From: CAJQND01 sp051010055
Lineage (GTDB): Bacteria > Pseudomonadota > Alphaproteobacteria > Rhizobiales > CAJQND01
Reading direction: 5' to 3'
Assembly (NCBI GenBank): GCA_051010055.1
Contig: JBPCVY010000213.1
Location: 1 to 13,386 of the forward strand
Length of the DNA stretch: 13,386 nucleotides
Of the stretch, positions 6,216 to 13,265 are shown piece after piece; within the stretch, counting starts at the first letter, position 1; the number at the start of each line of letters is the position of its first letter. A program made the position numbers and the translations under genes. The notes below the pieces were generated by a model, which did not search any database, was not told the origin of the DNA, and worked only from the letters and a program-made list of their open reading frames with translations.

Positions 6216-8174
6216 TCAGGGAGTAAGCGCCGGCAGATCGCGAAAATTATCGAGCGCTTCCGGGTTCGCCAGTGCCTCAACATTTTTTACCGTCCGGCCA
6301 TGCACTACATCACGTACGGCAAGTTCGGTGATTTTGCCCGATTTTGTGCGCGGAATGTCGTCCACAGCCACAACAACGGCGGGGGTGTGGCGCGGCGAGG
6401 CGCCGGTTCTGATTTGCAGCTTGATCTTTGAGGTCAGCTCATCATCCAGTTCATGGCCTTCCTGCAGCTTGACAAACAAGACAACGCGGGTGTCGTTCTC
6501 CCAACTCTGGCCGATTGCGCAGCCTTCCAGGACTTCCGGCAGTTTTTCCACCTGGGCATAAATTTCCGCGGTGCCAATGCGAACACCGCCAGGGTTTAAG
6601 GTGGCGTCTGAGCGGCCATGAATAATCATGCCGCCATGTTCGGTCCATTCGGCAAAATCGCCATGACACCAGACATTATCGAACCGGTCATAGTAAGCGG
6701 AATGATATTTGGAGCCGTCCGGATCGTTCCAGAACATGAGCGGCAATGATGGAAAGGCCCTGGTGCAGACAAGTTCGCCCTTTTCGCCAATAGGGCAGGG
6801 ATTGCCCTCATCATCAAACACATCTGTCGCCATGCCTAGAACGGAGGCCTGGATTTCACCGCGCCATACCGGGCCAATAGGATTGCCGCCGACGAAACAT
6901 CCCGCAAGGTCGGTGCCACCGGAAATGGAAACCAGATGCACATCCTGCTTGACATCGTTATAGATGAAATCGAAACTTTCTGGCACCAGGGCCGAACCCG
7001 TTGAAAAAATTGATCTAATAGAATCCAGCGAATGGGTATCGCGCGGCCGCCAGCCGGTTTTCTTCACCGCATCAATAAACTTGGCCGATGTGCCAAACAA
7101 AGTGATCTTTTCTTCATCGGCATAATCGAAAAGCGCTTTTTCATTGGGATAGAACGGCGAGCCGTCATACAGCATCAGCGTGCAGCCGGTAGCAAGCCCT
7201 GAGACAAGCCAGTTCCACATCATCCACCCGCAGGTGGTGAAAAAGAACAATCTGTCCTCCGGCGTAACATCACTTTGCAATGTCTGTTCCTGGCGGTGCT
7301 TAAGAATGATACCGCCGACGGAATGCACGATGCATTTGGGAACCCCGGTCGTACCGGACGAAAACAGAATATAGAGCGGGTGATCAAACGGCACCTGGCT
7401 GAAGGCAATCTCAGCGGGAGCAAATTCGGCAATAAAGTCATCAAGGCTTACAGCCCTTTCGATACGCCCTGCCAGTTTCTGAGCGCCACCGAGATAATCA
7501 ATGATGATAACCTTCTCGACGCTCGGCAACTCCTTTAAAATAGTCTCGATCTTATCGCCGATATCGATGGCCTTGCCGTTATAGTAATACCCATCGCATA
7601 CAACCATGAAACGCGGGCTTATCTGACCGAACCGATCCAGAATTCCCTTTTCGCCGAAATCAGGCGAACACGATGACCAGGTTGCCCCATGGGAAGCTGC
7701 ACCGAGAAAGGCAATCATCGTATCAGGCATGTTAGGTGTTACCGCACACACACGGTCACCAACCTCAATGCCAGCCTTTGCGAACGCCTGGCTTACCCGT
7801 GAAACCTTGCCCTGAAGCTGATCCCACGAAACAGTCTCGCGCACCTTGTCTTCGCCGCGGAAAATCATTGCCGGGCCGTCGCCGCGGTGCTGGAGCATAT
7901 TTTCGGCGAAATTCAACTGCGCATCTGGGAAAAACCTGGCGCCGGGCAGCTTTTCCTTGTCTACTATCGCCCGGTTGCCGCGCGTTTGTGCGGTTACGCC
8001 ACAGAAATCCCACACTTGTGTCCAAAAAGCCTCTTGCTCGTTTACGGAATAATCGTGCAGCTGATCGTAGCCGGTAAGGTTCAGGCCATCACGTTTGTTC
8101 ACGAATTCCGCGAATCGGGTGATATTGGTGCTAGAAATTCGCTTGGCGGAAGGCTGCCAAAGAGGTTTGTTCAT
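6216..8174 (-). CDS. aacS: Acetoacetate-CoA ligase (acetoacetyl-CoA synthetase)
   Basis: This cytoplasmic enzyme activates acetoacetate with ATP and CoA to acetoacetyl-CoA (EC 6.2.1.16), feeding ketone bodies and products of polyhydroxybutyrate breakdown into central metabolism. At 652 residues it has the family length. ANL-superfamily motifs are complete: the phosphate-binding SSGTTGVPK (272-280), ISGGTDL (417-423), HGD (504-506), GRSDATLNPGGVRIG (520-534) and the catalytic-lysine motif RTKSGKI, with K614. The N-terminal WQPS and the long insert before FFTTCGWMMWNWLVSGL distinguish it from acetyl-CoA synthetase. Rhizobial relatives are also called acsA2. It is transcribed away from the AsmA gene, from a divergent gap with an inverted repeat. 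No polyhydroxybutyrate genes are adjacent. The ATG start has only a weak ribosome binding site. Confidence 0.95.
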   Translation of the reverse strand: MNKPLWQPSAKRISSTNITRFAEFVNKRDGLNLTGYDQLHDYSVNEQEAFWTQVWDFCGVTAQTRGNRAIVDKEKLPGARFFPDAQLNFAENMLQHRGDGPAMIFRGEDKVRETVSWDQLQGKVSRVSQAFAKAGIEVGDRVCAVTPNMPDTMIAFLGAASHGATWSSCSPDFGEKGILDRFGQISPRFMVVCDGYYYNGKAIDIGDKIETILKELPSVEKVIIIDYLGGAQKLAGRIERAVSLDDFIAEFAPAEIAFSQVPFDHPLYILFSSGTTGVPKCIVHSVGGIILKHRQEQTLQSDVTPEDRLFFFTTCGWMMWNWLVSGLATGCTLMLYDGSPFYPNEKALFDYADEEKITLFGTSAKFIDAVKKTGWRPRDTHSLDSIRSIFSTGSALVPESFDFIYNDVKQDVHLVSISGGTDLAGCFVGGNPIGPVWRGEIQASVLGMATDVFDDEGNPCPIGEKGELVCTRAFPSLPLMFWNDPDGSKYHSAYYDRFDNVWCHGDFAEWTEHGGMIIHGRSDATLNPGGVRIGTAEIYAQVEKLPEVLEGCAIGQSWENDTRVVLFVKLQEGHELDDELTSKIKLQIRTGASPRHTPAVVVAVDDIPRTKSGKITELAVRDVVHGRTVKNVEALANPEALDNFRDLPALTP

Positions 8175-8189
8175 TCGCTTGTTTGCTCA

Positions 8190-8259
8190 CAATGTTGGGG
8201 TGGCTATATTGTCTGGTAATTTTCCGATGGGCTGTTGGCAAGCGCAAGACCCAACATTG
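8190..8259. promoter_or_regulatory. Perfect 10-bp inverted repeat in divergent promoter region
   Basis: CAATGTTGGG at 8190-8199 is the exact reverse complement of CCCAACATTG at 8250-8259, with 50 bp between. The pair lies in the 163-bp gap between the divergent aacS (start 8174) and AsmA-family (start 8338) genes. One arm is about 15 bp from the aacS start. The half-sites could bind a looping or dimeric regulator. I cannot assign a regulator family, and promoter boxes are not convincing on either strand. Confidence 0.4.
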
Positions 8260-8337
8260 ATTTTTAGGAATTTGTTAACCAAGTACGAACCAACTTAACT
8301 TAGTGGTATTTTTGCCCTTTTTACTGGGGATGATGTT

Positions 8338-10329
8338 TTGAAAATCTTAATTCGACTGTTTCTCGCAATTGTCGTCCTGGCCGTTGTTGCTATCATGGCC
8401 ATTCCGGTTCTGGTGTCTCCTAAGTTTGTTGCCGAACAGATCGCAACGCAAGTCATGCAAAGAACCGGACGCACACTTACGTTCAATGAGGATCCGTCTA
8501 TTTCGGTGTTTCCTCAGCTGGCGGTGACGCTCAACAATGCCGCCATTTCCAATCCGCCCGGAGCTCCGAAGGGCACCTTTGTTGCAATGAATCAAATGCG
8601 TCTGAACGTGGCGCTTAAACCGCTCTTGCAGCGGCGCGTTGAGGTCAAGGAGTTCACTTTCTCCGGTCCACGCGTAAACCTGCTTGTGAGCCGCAACGGC
8701 AAGGTCAACTGGTCGTTCGCCAATGTTTCAAGTGATGGCTCCACTGGCGCATCATTGGCGCCAGCGGAAGTTGAACTTGGAACCATCAAGATCAAGGACG
8801 GCATCGTCCAGTATCTTGATGAGCGCACGGGCGCAGCCTTCAAGGCAAGCAAAGTTAATATTGATGTTTCGATGCCGCGTATAGGCGGGCCGGTCGCCAT
8901 GGACGGCACCTTGGTGTGGTGCAAGGAGAAAGTGAAATTCTCGCTGAAGGCTCCCAAGCCTTTGAACCTTGCATCGGGCGGGTCTTCCCCGGTGCAACTA
9001 TCGGTAAACGCCAACCCTCTGGCAGCAGCATTTTCCGGCGCAGTTTCGTTGAAGAAAGGGTTCGCCCTGAACGGTGGCCTGAATGCCAAAGCTCCGAATT
9101 TGCGCAATCTGTTGAAATGGGCGGGACAACCCATCGCGCCTGGAAATGGCCTCGGCCCGTTTTCGGTGAAATCGCAAATTGCCTATCATGGTGATAAAAT
9201 AACTGTTTCCAAAGCCACAATCAGTCTTGATGATATGAATGCTCAGGGAACAGTTGTTGCCCAGGTGAGCTCGAACATTCCCAACATTGCAGCGCGCCTT
9301 GGCGTCGATCAAATCAATATCGATACCTACCTGGCAAAGCGGCAAAATACTACGCCGAAGAAATCAGGCTGGAGCACCGAGCCCATAAATCTTACGGCTC
9401 TGCGCTCGGTGTCTGCGAATTTACAACTCACCGCCGCACGCATCCTTTACCGCAAAACGGTTCTGTTGAACGCCAGCGTGAAAGCAAGCCTGCGCGGAGG
9501 TGTGCTGGACGCCAAGCTTGAGAAAGTGAACCTTTACGGCGGCAAGGGCCGGGGATCTCTTATCTTAAACGGTTCGAAAAGGGTTCCGGTGTTTGCCGGT
9601 GCATTGAGAGCTGACGGTGTTAAGACCTTCTCGCTGTTGCGGGACTTTGCCGGTTTTGAATGGCTGGAAGGCACTTCAACCGTTGCCTTCAACGTCAAAT
9701 CGGTGGGCAGCAGCCAGGCGCAACTCGTCCTGAACCTTGCCGGCAAATCCGCCATCGAAGTTGCCAACGGGGCCATTCGCGGTGTGGATGTGGGCCGGCT
9801 GTTGCGCGGTGTAAACGAGAATATACTGCAAGGCTGGAATAAATCCGGTAAAGCGCGAACGGAGTTTTCAAAATTCTCTGCCGGGTTCGCCATCAGCAAA
9901 GGCCGCGCCAGCACCAATAATCTGCAGCTTTTAGCACCTGACGTGCAGGTGACGGGCAAGGGCTATGCGGACTTGCCAGCTCGGAAACTGAACTTCAGGC
10001 TGGCTCCCAAAATTGCCGCAGCAGGCCAGCAGAATCTGCAGGGCTTTGCAGTGCCGATCAAGGTGAAGGGGCCCTGGGCAAACCCGAGAATATATCCTGA
10101 TATCAAGGGTATCCTGGAAAACCCCGAACAGGCCTATAGAACCATCGATACCATGCTGAAATCGACCAAGGCGCTTAAAAATCCTGACACCAAGGCGATT
10201 GTGAAATCGGTTGAGAAACAAACCGTTCAGCAAGTCGAAGACTCGGTTTCCGAGGAAATTGGCGAGGAAAACACCGAAGCCCTGAAAGATGCTGGCAAGC
10301 AACTTTTGAAGGGCCTGTTCGGCAACTGA
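8338..10329 (+). CDS. AsmA family protein
   Basis: This is a 663-residue envelope protein of the AsmA family. Family members are inner-membrane-anchored, largely periplasmic proteins; larger relatives such as TamB and YhdP bridge the envelope and move phospholipid, and AsmA itself affects outer-membrane assembly. Residues 3-27 form one hydrophobic anchor (LIRLFLAIVVLAVVAIMAIP). It is followed by the typical AsmA N-terminal pattern: VAEQIATQVMQRTGRTL, then ISVFPQLAVTLNNAAISNPPG and a VNLLVSRNGKVNWSF segment. Further beta-rich repeats follow, and the C-terminal AsmA_2-like part runs at about 380-590. The start is TTG at 8338, with GGGGA about 8 bases before it; the nearby ATGs are out of frame. 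Downstream on the same strand come moaE and a thermonuclease-like gene, but the 82-bp gap with a hairpin leaves co-transcription uncertain. Confidence 0.9.
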   Translation: MKILIRLFLAIVVLAVVAIMAIPVLVSPKFVAEQIATQVMQRTGRTLTFNEDPSISVFPQLAVTLNNAAISNPPGAPKGTFVAMNQMRLNVALKPLLQRRVEVKEFTFSGPRVNLLVSRNGKVNWSFANVSSDGSTGASLAPAEVELGTIKIKDGIVQYLDERTGAAFKASKVNIDVSMPRIGGPVAMDGTLVWCKEKVKFSLKAPKPLNLASGGSSPVQLSVNANPLAAAFSGAVSLKKGFALNGGLNAKAPNLRNLLKWAGQPIAPGNGLGPFSVKSQIAYHGDKITVSKATISLDDMNAQGTVVAQVSSNIPNIAARLGVDQINIDTYLAKRQNTTPKKSGWSTEPINLTALRSVSANLQLTAARILYRKTVLLNASVKASLRGGVLDAKLEKVNLYGGKGRGSLILNGSKRVPVFAGALRADGVKTFSLLRDFAGFEWLEGTSTVAFNVKSVGSSQAQLVLNLAGKSAIEVANGAIRGVDVGRLLRGVNENILQGWNKSGKARTEFSKFSAGFAISKGRASTNNLQLLAPDVQVTGKGYADLPARKLNFRLAPKIAAAGQQNLQGFAVPIKVKGPWANPRIYPDIKGILENPEQAYRTIDTMLKSTKALKNPDTKAIVKSVEKQTVQQVEDSVSEEIGEENTEALKDAGKQLLKGLFGN

Positions 10330-10352
10330 TTTTTCGTTGCAGGTTGATATCG

Positions 10353-10383
10353 CATCCGGCGGCTGTATTCTGGCTGCCGGATG
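10353..10383. other. Strong 11-bp hairpin upstream of moaE
   Basis: CATCCGGCGGC at 10353-10363 pairs with GCTGCCGGATG at 10373-10383, with only one G-T wobble and a 9-base loop. It begins 23 bases after the AsmA stop and ends about 28 bases before the moaE ATG. No T-tract follows on the + strand, so it does not look like a standard intrinsic terminator. It may protect the 3' end of the asmA message or shape the moaE leader. It is too short and simple to be the known Moco riboswitch. Confidence 0.45.
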
Positions 10384-10411
10384 TCCCCATGATGGATTAA
10401 ATTTGAAACCC

Positions 10412-10876
10412 ATGATCAGGGTACAAGAAGAGCCATTCAACTCTGCAGACGAGCTTGCGAAGATAAAATCCGGCAATACGGATATCGGCGCAACGTGCAT
10501 GTTTCTGGGCACCGTGCGCGAGATGTCCGGCGGTGACAAACTCACCGCCATGACATTGGAGCACTACCCGGGCATGACCGAGGCCGCGCTGGCTGAAATC
10601 GACGAACAGGCGAATGCCCGCTGGCCCCTTGAGGCCTCACTGATTGTGCACCGCTACGGGCGCATGGAACCGGGCGAGGATATTGTTCTTGTCATCACCT
10701 GTTCTTCGCACCGCCAGGCGGCATTTGAAGCAGCGGAATTCTTGATGGACTGGCTCAAGACCAAAGCCCCTTTCTGGAAGCTTGAGGAGGGGTCAAAAGG
10801 TGGCGAATGGGTGGATGCGCGCGAAAGCGATGATGAGGCGGCAGCCCGGTGGGCGGTGGAGCCCGATGAAGTTTAG
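10412..10876 (+). CDS. moaE: Molybdopterin synthase catalytic subunit
   Basis: MoaE is the large subunit of molybdopterin synthase, which with thiocarboxylated MoaD turns precursor Z (cPMP) into molybdopterin in the cytoplasm. From the ATG at 10412 it has 154 residues, matching the family. Residues corresponding to the E. coli active site are present: R36 in GTVRE, H100-R101 in CSSHRQ, K116 in WLKTK and K123 in FWKLE. The frame is open a further 25 codons upstream to 10337, but that part runs through the hairpin and has no family similarity, so the shorter start (MIRVQEEPF) is preferred. A TTG at 10403 is a minor alternative. MoaD is often encoded next to moaE in alphaproteobacteria; here it is not in the window, so it must be encoded elsewhere. 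Confidence 0.95.
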   Translation: MIRVQEEPFNSADELAKIKSGNTDIGATCMFLGTVREMSGGDKLTAMTLEHYPGMTEAALAEIDEQANARWPLEASLIVHRYGRMEPGEDIVLVITCSSHRQAAFEAAEFLMDWLKTKAPFWKLEEGSKGGEWVDARESDDEAAARWAVEPDEV

Positions 10877-10912
10877 CCCCGAATTCTATTTTGCCGGCGA
10901 ATTTTCCAAGCT

Positions 10913-11467
10913 ATGAGGCGCTCGTATAAAAGCAAAAGCCGCAAGATTATCGATTGGGCGGTGCTGGTTCTGATTGCCGGTGGAATGGCGATTTTCATAT
11001 CGCGCCTGCCGCAAACCAAAATTGCCGGCCCAGTGCAGGTGCTTGATGGCGATTCCCTGGTGGTTGAGGGAAACGAGATCAGGCTCTACGGCATTGATGC
11101 GCCAGAGGGCCGCCAGATGTGTCAGGACAAAACAGGCAGCCAATATTCATGTGGCAAACTCGCGGCCCGGGCGCTGCGCACGCTGGTTTCAGGTTCAGAG
11201 GTGGATTGTGTGGTGGTGACGAAAGACCGATATGCACGCAATGTTTCGCGCTGCATCGCAAAGGGCAAAGAGCTTAACCGGGAAATGGTGCGCCAGGGCT
11301 GGGCGGTTGCCTACCGTTCCCACGCGCAAGATTACCTGGCTACGGAGAATGAAGCCCGCAGCGCCGGGCGCGGCATCTGGCAGGGCGCATTCGAGCGCCC
11401 TGGCGAGTGGCGCCGCAAACAGGCCGCAGCGGCAGATGCAGCAGTCGGAAAACCGCCGCCCGATTAA
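10913..11467 (+). CDS. Thermonuclease (SNase-like) family protein, membrane-anchored
   Basis: This is a 184-residue staphylococcal-nuclease-like protein. A basic N-terminus (MRRSYKSKSRK) precedes one hydrophobic segment at about 14-30, so the domain is probably anchored in the inner membrane facing the periplasm, or exported. The nuclease fold follows: VLDGDSLVVEGNEIRLYGIDAPE (43-65) carries the counterparts of SNase D21 (D47), R35 (R57), D40 (D62) and E43 (E65). DRYARNV carries the R87 counterpart (R109). The catalytic set is therefore complete and Ca2+-dependent cleavage of nucleic acid is plausible, though several cysteines are typical of the Gram-negative YncB-like subgroup, whose role is unclear. 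It starts 36 bp after moaE on the same strand, and its 3' end lies within a hairpin shared with the convergent GYD gene. Confidence 0.9.
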   Translation: MRRSYKSKSRKIIDWAVLVLIAGGMAIFISRLPQTKIAGPVQVLDGDSLVVEGNEIRLYGIDAPEGRQMCQDKTGSQYSCGKLAARALRTLVSGSEVDCVVVTKDRYARNVSRCIAKGKELNREMVRQGWAVAYRSHAQDYLATENEARSAGRGIWQGAFERPGEWRRKQAAAADAAVGKPPPD

Positions 11468-11478
11468 TCAGGCGGCGG
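11449..11478 (-). terminator. Intrinsic terminator of the GYD gene, overlapping the nuclease gene end
   Basis: CCGCCGCC at 11453-11460 pairs perfectly with GGCGGCGG at 11471-11478 across a 10-base loop. Read on the minus strand, the stem is followed at once by TTTT (AAAA at 11449-11452 on the + strand) and lies 16 bp beyond the GYD stop. On the + strand no T-tract follows, so it should act mainly on minus-strand transcription. The last codons and stop of the thermonuclease gene sit inside it. Confidence 0.6.
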
Positions 11479-11494
11479 AACAATGAAAATTCTA

Positions 11495-11827
11495 TCAATC
11501 TTGCGGTGGCACGTATTCGCTTGCGATCTTCGATGCCTTGGCAATTGATTGCGCCAGTTCATCCATCGTCATAAGCCGTGTCGTGTTTCCATTTTCAACG
11601 GCGCCGGCCGCACCCGTGAGCACTGAGACGGTTGCAGCGCTCACATCGTCGGGAAATTCGGCCAGCAAAACCAAATCGTGCGAGCCGAGGGCGGCAAACA
11701 CATGAAGCATCTTGCCCCCCGCAGCCTCAATGGCCTTGCGCGCGGCAGCTTCCCTGTCCGAGGGGTTTTTCATCATTCCCCGAACCGCCTTGCGGGTGTA
11801 GTTCCCAGTCCACAAATAGTAAGCCAT
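11495..11827 (-). CDS. GYD domain-containing protein
   Basis: This small protein of 110 residues has the GYD family pattern: YLWTGNYTRKAVRGM near the start, then RKAIEAAGGKMLHVFAALG, then SHDLVLLAEFPDD, and a C-terminal TRLMTMDELAQSI. In many members the middle motif reads GxYD; here it is GSHD, with serine-histidine in place of the usual residues. The family has a ferredoxin-like dimeric alpha/beta fold and no firmly established function. A good ribosome binding site (GGGAGG) lies about 8 bases before the ATG. The gene is followed by the intrinsic terminator at 11449-11478 and is preceded on the same strand by the small exported protein after a 112-bp gap with weak hairpins, so it probably has its own promoter. 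Confidence 0.9.
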   Translation of the reverse strand: MAYYLWTGNYTRKAVRGMMKNPSDREAAARKAIEAAGGKMLHVFAALGSHDLVLLAEFPDDVSAATVSVLTGAAGAVENGNTTRLMTMDELAQSIAKASKIASEYVPPQD

Positions 11828-11916
11828 TTCAGATACCTCCCAGCTCTATGTCTGATTAAATGGGCCCGTTTACCGGGTCTTGTTTCTTCAACCATAGCAT
11901 AAAACGGAAGTGCGGC

Positions 11917-11931
11917 CCGGAAGGCCTCCGG
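11917..11931 (-). terminator. Small hairpin after the basic exported protein gene
   Basis: CCGGA at 11917-11921 pairs with TCCGG at 11927-11931 across AGGCC. It lies 9 bp beyond the stop of the 11940-12149 gene on the minus strand. The only T-run (TTTT) follows about 13 bases later, so if this is a terminator it is a weak one. Confidence 0.25.
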
Positions 11932-11939
11932 AAAGCGCC

Positions 11940-12149
11940 TCAACGGCGGCCCCAGCCCTCATATCTGGTGTCGCGCTCCCAGCTGGTGAAATTCTGTTTG
12001 CGGCGCGGCGCTGCAGAGCTGGGTTTTTTCTTCCTGGTGGAAGTTTTAGAGCTCTTTTTCTTGGTTTGGGCATTTGCACTATAAGGGCGCACTAGGGCAA
12101 AAGCTGGCGCAGCCAAGATGAGGCATAATATTTTCCGCCGCGTTTTCAT
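11940..12149 (-). CDS. Small basic exported protein, unknown function
   Basis: I do not recognise this 69-residue protein, but it has the marks of a real gene. The N-terminus MKTRRKILCLILAAPAFALV is an export signal with a hydrophobic core at 7-20 and a likely cleavage after ANA (residue 27). TRRKIL resembles the twin-arginine (Tat) consensus, so either Tat or Sec export is possible. The cysteine at 9 does not sit in a lipobox. The mature part of about 42 residues is extremely basic (KKKSSKTSTRKKK, then PRRKQ) and ends in WERDTRYEGWGRR, with two tryptophans. The ATG at 12149 has AAGAG about 8 bases before it and is preferred over codons further upstream, which would bury the signal. It is transcribed away from the HAD phosphatase gene across a 106-bp gap. 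Confidence 0.6.
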   Translation of the reverse strand: MKTRRKILCLILAAPAFALVRPYSANAQTKKKSSKTSTRKKKPSSAAPRRKQNFTSWERDTRYEGWGRR

Positions 12150-12255
12150 CGCATCTCTTTTTACCTGCGTCACATGCTCTAGGATCACAATTATTCGCAG
12201 CCTTCCGGTGGACAGTGAAATTGACCCGCTCGGCTTTGACCTGCATGATAATAGC

Positions 12256-13038
12256 ATGGTTGCTGGAGTGCTGCTTGATCTGTCGGGTGTGATCTATGTC
12301 GGCAGTGAACCTTTGCCAGGCGCACTGGAGGCGGTATCGCGGCTGCGCAATATTGGGCTGCCCCTGCGCTTTCTCACCAACACAACGCGCACACCGAAGC
12401 GGCAAATCCTTACAAATTTGCACGCTATGGGACTTGAGTGTGGTGAGGACGAGTTGTTCACTCCTGCCCAGGCTGCACGGGACTGGCTGGCGGCACATAA
12501 ATGCAAGCCGAATCTTCTCATTCACCCGAACTTGCAGGAAGATTTTGAAGGCCTTGCCGAATTTCCCGGCACTGCTGTGGTGGTTGGTGATGCCGGCGAG
12601 GGGTTCACCTTTCGGGCGCTCAACACCGCCTTCCGCACTTTGGTTGGAGGGGCTGAGTTTATTGCGCTTGCCGCCAACCGCACCTTCAAAGACCATGATG
12701 GGGAACTCAGCCTTGATGCGGGCGCGTTCGTCACTGCCCTGGAGTTTGGCTCGGGCAAAACTGCGACAGTTCTGGGCAAGCCCGCGCCTGAATTCTTCGG
12801 CGGAGCCCTTGAGAGCATGAACGTGAAAGCTGAAGAGGCTGTGATGATTGGCGATGATGCGGAAGCTGATGTTTCAGGGGCGATTGCGGCAGGGATTGGC
12901 GCAGGCCTTCTTGTGCGCACCGGCAAATATGTCGAAGGGGCGGAAAGCCTTGTAAACCCGCCGCCGACAGCGACGGTTGATGACATTGTCAAAGCGGTTG
13001 ATTGGATTGAGGAAAAGGTTGCAGTGCCTGGTTTATGA
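12256..13038 (+). CDS. TIGR01458 / LHPP-like HAD-IIA family phosphatase
   Basis: This is a predicted cytoplasmic phosphatase of the HAD superfamily, subfamily IIA, 260 residues long. Motif I reads VLLDLSGVIY with the nucleophile D8 and, as in animal LHPP (phospholysine/phosphohistidine pyrophosphate phosphatase), DLSG in place of the usual DxDG. Motif II is LTNTT (40-44), motif III the lysine of GKPAPEFF (175), and motif IV MIGDDAEADV (197-206). This combination is typical of the TIGR01458 group; the bacterial substrate is not established. The frame is open back to 12118, but similarity begins at the ATG at 12256. The 46 extra codons would also overlap the divergent small gene. No clear ribosome binding site precedes the chosen ATG, so the exact start is uncertain by a few codons. 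Confidence 0.88.
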   Translation: MVAGVLLDLSGVIYVGSEPLPGALEAVSRLRNIGLPLRFLTNTTRTPKRQILTNLHAMGLECGEDELFTPAQAARDWLAAHKCKPNLLIHPNLQEDFEGLAEFPGTAVVVGDAGEGFTFRALNTAFRTLVGGAEFIALAANRTFKDHDGELSLDAGAFVTALEFGSGKTATVLGKPAPEFFGGALESMNVKAEEAVMIGDDAEADVSGAIAAGIGAGLLVRTGKYVEGAESLVNPPPTATVDDIVKAVDWIEEKVAVPGL

Positions 13039-13183
13039 GCGCGTCGGCTAACTGGGCGTGAATGGGGTGGCGCGCGTCCTGATACTCCTCAGAAGCTGTG
13101 ATGAACATGGTGCTGCGAAACTCACTACTGGCTATCCACTCGCCCAGAACATCGACCATGGCAACAAGCTGTTCGCGTGAATT
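12989..13183 (-). pseudogene. Remnant of a TetR-family regulator (C-terminal domain piece)
   Basis: Read on the minus strand from 13183, a 64-codon frame contains REQLVAMVDVLGEWIASSEF followed by RSTMFITASEEYQDARHPIH, then AQLADALINQA. This is the ligand-domain pattern found in many TetR/AcrR regulators after the helix-turn-helix. The DNA-binding N-terminus of about 100 residues is missing, and a TAA at 13184-13186 closes the frame just upstream. At the other end similarity stops near 13030, and the frame then runs into the 3' end of the HAD gene until TGA. The piece is thus cut at both ends. The family assignment is by pattern recognition and fairly secure; that it is a dead gene follows from the missing parts. 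Confidence 0.7.
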
Positions 13184-13195
13184 TTATCTTCAAAA

Positions 13196-13213
13196 ATGTA
13201 CCAATCGGTACAT
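13196..13213. promoter_or_regulatory. TetR-type operator palindrome upstream of the PNPOx-like gene
   Basis: ATGTACC at 13196-13202 and GGTACAT at 13207-13213 are perfect inverted arms around AATC. The form is typical of TetR/AcrR-family operators. It lies 52 bp before the ATG at 13266 and only 10 bp from the edge of the TetR remnant, as expected for an operator between a regulator and a divergent target gene. A weak TTCAAA at 13189 and TATTGC at 13213 could be promoter boxes straddling it. Confidence 0.6.
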
Positions 13214-13265
13214 ATTGCTATGAGCTGATCCTTCGCCAAACCAGTTTTGCTGGAAAGGAAACATC

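Noticed and set aside
8269..8305. TTGTTA with a 17-bp spacer to TTAACT as promoter of the AsmA gene
   Set aside because: Only three of six bases match a -10 box and the surroundings are A/T-rich, so the evidence is too weak to list as a feature.
8592..9134. Minus-strand open frame of 180 codons inside the AsmA-family gene
   Set aside because: It lies wholly antisense to a gene with clear family pattern, has no recognisable motif and is one of several overlapping shadows there.
10337..10411. Upstream start for moaE adding 25 residues
   Set aside because: The extension runs through the hairpin at 10353-10383 and MoaE proteins begin at the MIRVQEEPF region.
12118..12255. N-terminal extension of the HAD phosphatase to an ATG at 12118
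   Set aside because: The extra 46 codons show no HAD similarity and overlap the start and signal peptide of the divergent small exported protein.
12079..12696. Minus-strand open frame of 205 codons across the HAD gene
   Set aside because: It is antisense to the HAD motifs, and its translation has no recognisable pattern.
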